DNA of 64,000 bases, taken from positions 1 through 64,000 of the forward strand of contig NZ_FMDM01000015.1 of NCBI RefSeq assembly GCF_900090105.1, read 5' to 3'. Of the stretch, positions 48,881-55,749 are shown one piece after another. The position numbers and the translations under genes were made by a program. Position 1 is the stretch's first letter; each line of letters starts with the position of its first letter. Below the pieces are notes generated by a model. That model was given only the letters and a program-made list of their open reading frames with translations, was not told where the DNA came from and searched no databases. The DNA is from Micromonospora humi. GTDB lineage: Bacteria > Actinomycetota > Actinomycetes > Mycobacteriales > Micromonosporaceae.

Positions 48881-49708
48881 TCAGCGCAACACGAAGCGCG
48901 GCGCGGCGGAGTCGAGGCCCTCGATGCGGGGCAGGATCGGCGTACCCGGGTCTCGGTCCGCCGCGGCGCGGGCCACGCCCGGGAGGTCGCCGGCGGCGGC
49001 GATCTCGGCGAGCGTGACCATGGTCGGCGGCAGCATGGTCAGCTCGCCCGCCTCCGCCCGGGCCAGCGCGTCCGCCGGCCGCATCCACAGCGTGTGGTCG
49101 GCCTCGCCGGAGACGTCACGGGTCCGCTGCCCCGCAGGCAGCAGGGCGACGAAGAAGTACGTGTCGAAGCGGCGCGGCTCGAACTCCGGTGTGATCCACC
49201 TGGTCCAGGGCAGCAGCAGGTCCGACCGGAGCGTGAGCCCGCGCCCGGCCAGCAGGTCGGCGAAGCCGGTACGTCGGCCCACCAGGTCCTGCCGGGCGGT
49301 CTCCCAGTCGTCGCCGCTCACGTCGCCGACCACGGTGTCGCCGTCCGGGCCGGCGAGCAGCACGCCCGCCTCCTCGAAGACCTCGCGCGCGGCGGCGCAG
49401 ACCACCGCCTGCGCGTCCGCCGGATCGAGCCGGAACCGCTCACCCCAGGCCGCCGGCTCCGGCCCGGCCCAGCCCAGGTGCGCCTCCGAGTCGGACCGGT
49501 CCACCCCGCCGCCGGGAAAGGCGTACATGCCGCCGAACGTCATCGCCGCCACCCGCCGGATCAGGTAGACCTCGAAGTCGTCGCCGGCCGGGCGCAACAG
49601 CAGCACGGTGGCGGCGACCCGGGCCGCCGCGGGCACGCCGCCTTCGGCGTGGAACCGGCGGGCGTGCTCCACCAGGGCGGGGGGTGCGGCGAAGCCGTCG
49701 ATCGTCAT
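48881..49708 (-). CDS. NUDIX hydrolase (NUDT19-like)
   Basis: This 275-residue protein has a NUDIX domain with a broken-up box: MYAFPGGGVDRSD, then an insertion, then AAREVFEEAGVLLAG carrying the metal-binding REVxEEAG helix. The C-terminal half (RSDLLLPWTRWITPEFEPRRFDTYFFVALLPAGQRTRDVSGEADHTLWMRPADAL) matches the NUDT19/NUDT7-type family, which in known members hydrolyses CoA derivatives. Substrate here unknown. ATG at 49708 is fixed by TAGGCT (complement of 49715-49720), six bases upstream. Confidence 0.88.
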   Translation of the reverse strand: MTIDGFAAPPALVEHARRFHAEGGVPAAARVAATVLLLRPAGDDFEVYLIRRVAAMTFGGMYAFPGGGVDRSDSEAHLGWAGPEPAAWGERFRLDPADAQAVVCAAAREVFEEAGVLLAGPDGDTVVGDVSGDDWETARQDLVGRRTGFADLLAGRGLTLRSDLLLPWTRWITPEFEPRRFDTYFFVALLPAGQRTRDVSGEADHTLWMRPADALARAEAGELTMLPPTMVTLAEIAAAGDLPGVARAAADRDPGTPILPRIEGLDSAAPRFVLR

Positions 49709-49810
49709 GCGCCGAGCCTAGTTCCCGCCCCGGCGGCTCGACCGCGTCGGTTCCCGGCAATGCCGTCGCGCTGCGTGACGGTTCGCCCCCACGCCCGTCC
49801 CACCTCTCAC

Positions 49811-49885
49811 CGCCTTTGCTCTGCAGCCAATCGCGCATCAGCAACCAACAGTTGCCGCTGCGTCGGCGGCTGCAGAGCAAAGGCG
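49811..49885. repeat. TTTGCTCTGCAG-type long palindrome
   Basis: CGCCTTTGCTCTGCAGCC at 49811 is the exact inverse complement of GGCTGCAGAGCAAAGGCG at 49868. The 39-base loop contains a small GCAAC/GTTGC hairpin. It is a different sequence family from the GATCTTG palindromes. It sits in the ~405-base gap between the divergent NUDIX and oxidoreductase genes; the rest of that gap shows no gene. Confidence 0.88.
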
Positions 49886-50113
49886 GCCGTGGGTCGCACT
49901 CGTCCCAGGGCTCAGGGGAGCAGTTATGTCCGATAGAGGATTTTCGCGCCTATCGTCCACGGTCAAGCCCGCCATCGCTGGCTACGCTCCGCAAGCTTGA
50001 CACTCCGTGATCGACGTTAACCGGCCGACGCTCCGCGCCACGCGCCGAACGAGACGTCCCGACGGGTGGATCATCTCGCCGACCGGACGACCGACCGGGA
50101 TAGCGTTCCAGGC

Positions 50114-51082
50114 ATGACGCGTTGGGGAATCCTGGCCACCGGAAACATCGCCGCCGCCTTCGCCGCCGACCTGCGGCTGGCGCCGGGCGCGGAACTGGTG
50201 GCGGTCGGGTCGCGTACCCGGGAGAGCGCGGAGGAGTTCGCGCGCCGGCACGACGCGCCCCGGGCGTACGCCTCCTGGGCGGAACTGGCCGCGGACCCCG
50301 ACCTGGACGCGATCTACGTGGCGACGCCGCACGCCGCGCACCACGAGGCGGCGCTGACCTGCCTGGCCGGCGGCAAGGCCGTGCTGGTGGAGAAGCCCTG
50401 CACCCTGGACCTGCCCACCACCACCGCGCTGGTCGAGACGGCGCGCGCCCGCGGGCTCTTCCTCATGGAGGCCATGTGGATGCGGACGAACCCGCTGATC
50501 CTGCGGGTACTGGAGCTGATCTCCGACGGGGCGATCGGTGAGGTCACCCACGTCCGGGCCGACTTCGGGGCGGCCGGGCCGTTCCCGCCCGAGCACCGGA
50601 TGCGCAATCCCGCGCTGGGCGGCGGCGCGCTGCTCGACCTCGGCGTCTATCCGCTGAGCGTGGCCCACCTGGTGCTCGGCGCGCCGCAGCACGTGCAGGC
50701 GTGGGCGAAGCTGAGCCCGGAAGGTGTGGACGAGAACACCGGCATGGTCCTCGGCTGGGACTCCGGCGCGGTGGCGACGCTGAGCTGCGGCATGGTCGGC
50801 GCCACCGCGATCACCGCGTCGATCACCGGCACCACCGGCCGGATCGACCTGCCCGAGCCGTTCTTCCGGCCCGGGTCCGCGGTGCTGCACCGGCTCGGCG
50901 CCGAGCCGGAGACCATCCCGGCGGACCTGACCGGCGGCGGCTACCAGTACGAGGCGATCGAGGTGGGGCGCTGCCTGGCTGCCGGGCTGACCGAGAGCCC
51001 GTTGGTGCCGCACGCCGCCACCCTGGAGATCATGACGCTGATCGACGACATCAAGGCCCGGATCGGCGTCTCCTACGCGTGA
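50114..51082 (+). CDS. Gfo/Idh/MocA-family oxidoreductase
   Basis: This 322-residue NAD(P)-dependent enzyme has the Rossmann motif WGILATGNIAAAFAADLRLAPGAELVAVGSR, the substrate-domain motif VEKPCTLDLPTT with its catalytic-type Lys, and LGGGALLDLGVYPLSVAHLVLG. The family acts on sugars or cyclitols (for example inositol or dimeric dihydrodiols) and no substrate can be chosen. ATG at 50114 is fixed by TAGCGT at 50101-50106, seven bases upstream. It ends at a perfect hairpin shared with the convergent pit gene. Confidence 0.9.
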   Translation: MTRWGILATGNIAAAFAADLRLAPGAELVAVGSRTRESAEEFARRHDAPRAYASWAELAADPDLDAIYVATPHAAHHEAALTCLAGGKAVLVEKPCTLDLPTTTALVETARARGLFLMEAMWMRTNPLILRVLELISDGAIGEVTHVRADFGAAGPFPPEHRMRNPALGGGALLDLGVYPLSVAHLVLGAPQHVQAWAKLSPEGVDENTGMVLGWDSGAVATLSCGMVGATAITASITGTTGRIDLPEPFFRPGSAVLHRLGAEPETIPADLTGGGYQYEAIEVGRCLAAGLTESPLVPHAATLEIMTLIDDIKARIGVSYA

Positions 51083-51110
51083 GGGGTTCCCGCCACGGCG
51101 GGAACCCCTC
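51081..51110. terminator. Bidirectional hairpin between oxidoreductase and pit
   Basis: GAGGGGTTCCCGCC and GGCGGGAACCCCTC form a perfect 14-base stem around two bases. It starts within the oxidoreductase stop codon and lies 13 bases from the pit stop, so it can serve both converging transcripts. Confidence 0.85.
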
Positions 51111-51123
51111 GACGTGGCCGCGC

Positions 51124-52128
51124 TCAGAACAAGGGCCGGACCAACAGGTACGCGAGGCAGGCGATGGCCGCCGCCGCCGGGAACGTGATGATCCAGGCGA
51201 TCACGATGTTGCCGGCCACGTTCCAGCGGACCGCGGAGAGCCGCTTGGTCGCGCCCACGCCCATGATCGCCGAGGTGATCGTGTGGGTGGTGGAGATCGG
51301 CGCCTTGAGCACCAGGGCGTTGAAGTAGAGCACCGCGCTGGCCACGGTCTCGGCCGCGAAGCCCTCCGCCGGGCCGAGGTCGATGATCTTCCGGCCCAGC
51401 GTCCGGATGATCCGCCAGCCGCCCGCGTACGTGCCGAGCGCCAGCATCGTCGCGGAGGTCCAGAACACCCAGCTCGGGATGTGCGTCTTGCTGTCCTGGA
51501 AACCGCCGGTGTAGAGCGCCAGCACGATGATGCCCATGGTCTTGGCGGCGTCCTGCATGCCGTGGCCGACGGACATCGCGGCGGCGGACACGGTCTGCGC
51601 CCAGCGGAAGCCGCGGCTCAGCTTGCCCGGCTGCCCCTTCCGGAACAGCCACATGATCGCCAGCATCACCAGGAAGCCGAGGACCAGGCCGACCACCGGG
51701 GAGAGCACCATCGGGAGGAGGACCTTCTCCACGATGTTGCCCCACTGGACGATGCCGTCGGCGGCGAACAGGGTCGCGCCGACCAGCCCGCCGAAGAGAG
51801 CGTGCGAGGAGGAGGAGGGCAGGCCGAAGTACCAGGTGATCAGGTTCCAGGCGATCGCGCCGAGCACACCGGCGAAGACCACGCCGAGGCTCTCCACCCC
51901 GGTCGGGAGCGTGACCAGTCCGTCGCCGACGGTCTTGGCGACCCCGGCGCCGAAGTGCGCACCGACGAAGTTGCCGACGGCGGCCAGGCCGAGCGCGATC
52001 CGGGGGGTCAACGCCCGGGTCGAGATGCTGGTGGCGATCGCGTTGGCCGCGTCATGGAAGCCGTTCGTGTAGTCGAACGCCATGGCGACCGCGATCACCG
52101 CCAGCACGGCGATGAGTTCGGGGCTCAC
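51124..52128 (-). CDS. pit: Low-affinity inorganic phosphate transporter (PiT)
   Basis: This 334-residue membrane protein has about ten spans and the two PiT signature repeats: FDYTNGFHDAANAIATSISTRALTPR near the N-terminus and ISTTHTITSAIMGVGATKRLSAVRWNVAGNIVIAWIITFP near the C-terminus, plus GLPSSSSHALFGGLVGA. It imports phosphate, usually as a metal-phosphate complex with protons. GTG at 52128 follows the DUF47 stop by four bases, so the pair is one operon. In streptomycetes the equivalent pitH genes answer to PhoP; a PHO box lies upstream of this operon. Confidence 0.93.
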   Translation of the reverse strand: MSPELIAVLAVIAVAMAFDYTNGFHDAANAIATSISTRALTPRIALGLAAVGNFVGAHFGAGVAKTVGDGLVTLPTGVESLGVVFAGVLGAIAWNLITWYFGLPSSSSHALFGGLVGATLFAADGIVQWGNIVEKVLLPMVLSPVVGLVLGFLVMLAIMWLFRKGQPGKLSRGFRWAQTVSAAAMSVGHGMQDAAKTMGIIVLALYTGGFQDSKTHIPSWVFWTSATMLALGTYAGGWRIIRTLGRKIIDLGPAEGFAAETVASAVLYFNALVLKAPISTTHTITSAIMGVGATKRLSAVRWNVAGNIVIAWIITFPAAAAIACLAYLLVRPLF

Positions 52129-52132
52129 TGGA

Positions 52133-52759
52133 TCAGGACTCCTTGACCGCGATGGTCTCGACGGTGTTGGCGACGTGCTCGAAGGCGTCGCAGGCGGCCT
52201 CCAGCTCGTCGGCCACCTCCTTCATCTTGAGCACGGTGAGCGCGTCGTACTCACCGGAGAAGAGGCGGACGAGCAGCATCCGGTACGCCTGGTCGCCGTC
52301 GTTCTCCAGTCGGTTGCACTCGATCCAGTAGTCCTCGAGGTCCTTCATCGACTTCAGCCGGGGCATCGCCTCGGCGGTGAGCTTGGCCTGCAGGTCGAGC
52401 ACGTTGACCAGCTCGTGCAGCTCGCGCGGCAGCGACGGGAGCTTGGTCAGGCCGTACAGGTAGAGCAGGTTGCCGACCGCCTCCAGGTGGTCCATCACGT
52501 CGTCGAGCAGCGAGCCCAGCCGGTAGATGTCCTCCCGGTCGAACGGCGTGATGAAGGTGGAGTTGATCTTCTTGTAGAGATCGTGGGTGATCTGGTCGCT
52601 GTCGTGCTCGATGTCGGTCAGCCGCTCGCTGATCGACTGCACGTCGGAACCGGGCAGGGCCAACTCGTTGAGCAGGTCGGTCCCCTTCACCAGGTTCTGC
52701 GCGGCCCTGGTGAAGAGCTCGTAGAAGGCGCCCTCGGTGGGACGGAAGGAAAACTTCAC
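52133..52759 (-). CDS. DUF47 PhoU-like partner of PiT
   Basis: This 208-residue helical protein is related to PhoU (FSFRPTEGAFYELFTRAAQNLVKGTDLLNELAL...LTDIEHDSDQITHDLYKKINSTFITPFDREDIYRLGSLLDDVMDHLEAVGN). DUF47 genes almost always precede pit genes and are thought to modulate them. The metal-binding acidic motifs EHDSDQ and DREDIYRL are intact. GTG at 52759 opens the frame; the region before it carries a TAGCAT hexamer (complement of 52824-52829), a plausible -10 about 50 bases from the PHO box. Confidence 0.92.
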   Translation of the reverse strand: MKFSFRPTEGAFYELFTRAAQNLVKGTDLLNELALPGSDVQSISERLTDIEHDSDQITHDLYKKINSTFITPFDREDIYRLGSLLDDVMDHLEAVGNLLYLYGLTKLPSLPRELHELVNVLDLQAKLTAEAMPRLKSMKDLEDYWIECNRLENDGDQAYRMLLVRLFSGEYDALTVLKMKEVADELEAACDAFEHVANTVETIAVKES

Positions 52760-52878
52760 AGCACGGACCTCGTCGTGTCGGTGGAAGGGGGGCCGTCGCC
52801 TCCGGAAGGCGCCTGCTCTGGGCATGCTAGGGACCCGGTGGAACCGGGCATCGACCGGCCCACCCCTGGTCAGGCCCG

Positions 52879-52911
52879 ATTCACCGCTCGTTCACCTGTT
52901 GTTCACCTGAG
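52879..52911 (+). promoter_or_regulatory. PHO box overlapping the end of ppk2, upstream of DUF47-pit
   Basis: Three units at exact 11-base spacing, ATTCACCGCTC (52879), GTTCACCTGTT (52890) and GTTCACCTGAG (52901), read on the plus strand while both neighbouring genes lie on the minus strand. The box covers the last nine codons and stop of ppk2. It is about 50 bases from the likely pit -10, similar to its distance and orientation at the senX3 side of the 2888 box. Confidence 0.82.
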
Positions 52912-53861
52912 GGCTCGCCACCCTGGTCGCGCAACCGGGCACGCTCCCGTTCTACGTCGAAATCGGGAGCCGGATACCCCAGATCCACGTCGTCGAACGT
53001 CTCCCGCAGCAGGTGGGCCACCGCCCAGTCGCGGAACCACTTGCGGTCCGCCGGCACCACGAACCAGGGCGCGGCGTCCGTGCCGCACCGCTGGAGAGCC
53101 TCGGCGTACGCGGCCTGGTATTCGTCCCAGCGGGCCCGGGTGTCCAGATCGCTCGGGTTGTACTTCCAGTGCTTCGTCGGGTCGGTGAGCCGTTCCGTCA
53201 GCCGCTCGCCCTGCTCGGCGTAAGAGATGTGCAGCATGACCTTCACCACGGTCACCGCCTGCTCGGCCAGCTCCCGCTCGAAGTCGTTGATGATCTCGTA
53301 GCGGGACCGCCAGGTGGTCTCGTCCACCAACTCCTCCACCCGGGCGATGAGCACGTCCTCGTAGTGCGAGCGGTTGAACACCCCGACATAGCCGGGAGGC
53401 GGCAGCGCCCGCCGGATCCGCCACAGGAAGTCGTGCCGCAACTCCTGCTTCGTCGGCGGGCCGAAGGAGCGGATGTGCAGCCCGAGCGGGTTCATCGCGC
53501 CGGCCACCCGCTTGACCGTGCCGTCCTTGCCGCCGCAGTCCATCGCCTGGAGCACCAGCAGCACCCGGCGCGGTCGTCCCCCCGCCAGGCCCGCGCCGGC
53601 CCGGGTGGGCGCGCTGGTGGCACCGCCCGGGCCGGCGGCGACCTGTGCGGCGGCGTACAGCATCTCCTGCTGCCGGCCCAGTTCCGCGCCGATCAGCTCG
53701 ACCTGGCCACGGGCCCACTCCTTGCGCGCCGACCCGCGCCCGGCCGCCTTCGGCAGCCCCGGCATCGCGCGGGGGTCCACCGCCCCCAGGTCCACCGGCC
53801 CCGGCCCCACCCGCAACAACTCCCGCATCGACCCGTCCTCGGGCCTGACCACGCCACTCAT
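52881..53861 (-). CDS. ppk2: Polyphosphate kinase 2
   Basis: This 326-residue enzyme transfers phosphate between polyphosphate and nucleotides. The PPK2 P-loop is MDCGGKDGTVKRV, followed by FNRSHYEDVLIARV (lid-region motif) and KVMLHISYAEQGERLTERLTDPTKHWKYNPSDL, all close to class I single-domain PPK2. It would use cytoplasmic polyP to make NDP/NTP or the reverse. ATG at 53861 is chosen; the N-terminal ~20 residues are not conserved, so ATG at 53828 is possible. The DUF47-pit operon lies 121 bases downstream on the same strand, and the PHO box inside its 3' end controls that operon rather than this one. Confidence 0.9.
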   Translation of the reverse strand: MSGVVRPEDGSMRELLRVGPGPVDLGAVDPRAMPGLPKAAGRGSARKEWARGQVELIGAELGRQQEMLYAAAQVAAGPGGATSAPTRAGAGLAGGRPRRVLLVLQAMDCGGKDGTVKRVAGAMNPLGLHIRSFGPPTKQELRHDFLWRIRRALPPPGYVGVFNRSHYEDVLIARVEELVDETTWRSRYEIINDFERELAEQAVTVVKVMLHISYAEQGERLTERLTDPTKHWKYNPSDLDTRARWDEYQAAYAEALQRCGTDAAPWFVVPADRKWFRDWAVAHLLRETFDDVDLGYPAPDFDVERERARLRDQGGEPSGEQQVNER

Positions 53862-54011
53862 CCCCCGATCCTCACCCCACAACCCCGATCATGGGTACGG
53901 AGCATCCGCTACACCCGATACATGCGCTTTGTTAATAGGGGTCCGGTTCCCAACCCGGCCAGCCGCACTCGCCGCAGGCGGTCCCCGCGCGGGGAGACGC
54001 GGAGATCTCGG

Positions 54012-54081
54012 CGATCATGGAGTTGTGGCACCTCACGAAGCTTCCCAAAGCCACAAATTGGGCGCCACAACTCCATGATCG
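54012..54081. repeat. GATCATGGAGTTGTGG-type long palindrome
   Basis: CGATCATGGAGTTGTGGC and its exact complement near 54064-54081 form an 18-base stem with a ~34-base loop. The arm resembles the GATCTTGGACTTGTGGC half of the copy at 671, so the two families are related. It lies between the divergent starts of ppk2 and the sigma factor. Confidence 0.85.
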
Positions 54082-54158
54082 GCGGGGCGGGGCGGGGCGG
54101 GCCGCGAGGGGCGCGGGGTGGGGCGGGGCGGGGGCGGGGAGGGTGGGAGGGTGGGAGG

Positions 54159-55112
54159 GTGGACGAGCTGGCGGAGGAGTTCGAGGCGGAGCGGGGGCAT
54201 CTCCTGGCGGTGGCGCAGCGGATGCTGGGCAGCCGGAGCGAGGCCGAGGACGCCGTGCAGGAGACCTGGCTGCGGTGTGCCGGCGCGCTCGCCGACCCGG
54301 CCGACCGCGCCCGCATCCGCGACCTGCGCGGCTGGCTGACCACCACCTGCTCCCGGCTCTGCCTGGACGTGCTCCGCTCGGCCCGGGTGCGTCGGGAGGC
54401 GTACCCCGGTCAGTGGCTTCCGGAGCCGGTGGTGACCGGTCTGCCGACGGCGGACGGGTTCGCCCCCGACCCGGCGGAGCGGGCGGTCCGCGCCGACCAG
54501 CTCGGCACCGCCCTGCTGGTGGTGCTGGAGCGGCTGACGCCGGAGCAGCGGGTGGCGTTCGTGCTGCACGACGTGTTCGCGGTGCCGTTCGGCGACGTCG
54601 CCGAGGTGCTCGGCGGGACGCCGGAGGCGGCCCGGCAGCTCGCGTCCCGGGCCCGCCGGGCGGTGCACGGGCCGGACGCGCCCCGGCACAGCGCCGACCT
54701 CGCCGAGCAGCGACGGGTGCTCACCGCGTTCGTGGCCGCGGTGGAGTCCGGCGAGTTGGCGCAGCTCGTCCGGGTGCTCGCGCCGGACGCGGTGTCGATC
54801 GGAGACGCCGGCGGCCACTTCCCGGCGGCCCGCCGGCCGGTGGTCGGCGCCGAGGCCGCCGCGCGCCTGCTCCTCGGCCTGTTCGACCAGGCCCGCCGGC
54901 GCGGCGGCCTGCGGGCGCGGCCGGTGCTGGTCGACGGCACGCTGGGCTGGTACGCGGAGCTGCCCTGGAGTGAGGGACGGACGATGCGCATGGTCACCTC
55001 GTTCGCCGTGCACGAGGGACGGGTGACCGGCGTGTTCAACCAGCTCAACCCGGAGAAGGTGGCCGAGCTGCCGCCACTGGGCCCGGACGCCGCCTGGCCG
55101 CCGCGCTGGTGA
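54159..55112 (+). CDS. ECF41-type sigma factor with SnoaL-like C-terminal domain
   Basis: This 317-residue sigma factor directs RNA polymerase to special promoters. Region 2 is LLAVAQRMLGSRSEAEDAVQETWLRCAGAL, region 4 LERLTPEQRVAFVLHDVFAVPFGDVAEVLGGTPEAARQLASRARRAV; between them lies the ECF41 linker GQWLPEPV. The C-terminal SnoaL_2-like domain ends with NQLNPEKVAEL, close to the NPDKL motif through which ECF41 proteins regulate themselves instead of using an anti-sigma factor. GTG at 54159 has GGGAGG upstream. No carboxymuconolactone decarboxylase or similar partner gene, often linked to ECF41, is visible here; DUF402 follows on the other strand. Confidence 0.9.
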   Translation: MDELAEEFEAERGHLLAVAQRMLGSRSEAEDAVQETWLRCAGALADPADRARIRDLRGWLTTTCSRLCLDVLRSARVRREAYPGQWLPEPVVTGLPTADGFAPDPAERAVRADQLGTALLVVLERLTPEQRVAFVLHDVFAVPFGDVAEVLGGTPEAARQLASRARRAVHGPDAPRHSADLAEQRRVLTAFVAAVESGELAQLVRVLAPDAVSIGDAGGHFPAARRPVVGAEAAARLLLGLFDQARRRGGLRARPVLVDGTLGWYAELPWSEGRTMRMVTSFAVHEGRVTGVFNQLNPEKVAELPPLGPDAAWPPRW

Positions 55113-55119
55113 GCGCGGC

Positions 55120-55626
55120 TCAGACCACCAGGGCCAACCACTTCCGGTACGAGGTGGCGAACGGCTCGCTGCCGTCGCCGAGCGCGCCGAGCAGCCAGCG
55201 GGCCGCCGCCTCGGCCTCGGCGACCAGGTCGTCCGGGTAGCTCCACCGGGCCCGGTGCTCGGCGAACTCGTCCTCGTCGCGCAGCTCGACGAGGCCGGTC
55301 TCGCGGCGGCGCACCACGTCCAGGTCGAGGTCGACCAGGTGGACCGTCTCGTCGCCGTCCCACCGGGCCGGGGTGGCGATGTCGCAGTAGACCTCGCTGG
55401 TGCGGGGCGGCGGGTTGAACATGCCCGTCCACCAGCCGTGCCGGGGCACCAGCAGGACGAACGGGATCTGCTCGACCGAGGGCCGGCCGTGGTAGACCGA
55501 CTCGGTGCCGGCCGGCACGCCGAGCCAGACACCGAGGTCGTCCTCGGCGAGGCGGCGGGCCGGGTAGTCGCGGTGGGCGCTGCCGTCGTACTTGCGGTAG
55601 ATCACGCGGACCACGTCGCTCGGCAT
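55120..55626 (-). CDS. DUF402 protein
   Basis: This 168-residue protein is a DUF402/FomD-like barrel: VIYRKYDGSAHRDYPARRLAEDDLGVWLGVPAGT, then GWWTGMFNPPPRTSEVYCDIATPARWDGDETVHLVDLDLDVVRRRETGLVELRDEDEFAEHRARWSYP, in which Asp/Glu residues can bind metal. Some DUF402 proteins hydrolyse nucleotide diphosphates; no substrate is assigned here. ATG at 55626 is fixed by TAGGGT (complement of 55634-55639), seven bases upstream. It converges on the sigma-factor gene with a seven-base gap. Confidence 0.85.
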   Translation of the reverse strand: MPSDVVRVIYRKYDGSAHRDYPARRLAEDDLGVWLGVPAGTESVYHGRPSVEQIPFVLLVPRHGWWTGMFNPPPRTSEVYCDIATPARWDGDETVHLVDLDLDVVRRRETGLVELRDEDEFAEHRARWSYPDDLVAEAEAAARWLLGALGDGSEPFATSYRKWLALVV

Positions 55627-55749
55627 GCCTGGCACCCTAACCGATTCCGGCCACGCCACGCGATCGGCAGGTAACCGGACGCGACCTGCCGTTCGCCACG
55701 CCGCCGGAGCGGCCGGACCGGCGTCGGTGCCGGCGGGTACGGTCGCACG

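Noticed and set aside
49709..50113. Gene in the 405-base divergent gap
   Set aside because: Open frames here lack coding bias and overlap the palindrome; both flanking genes have promoters close to their starts.
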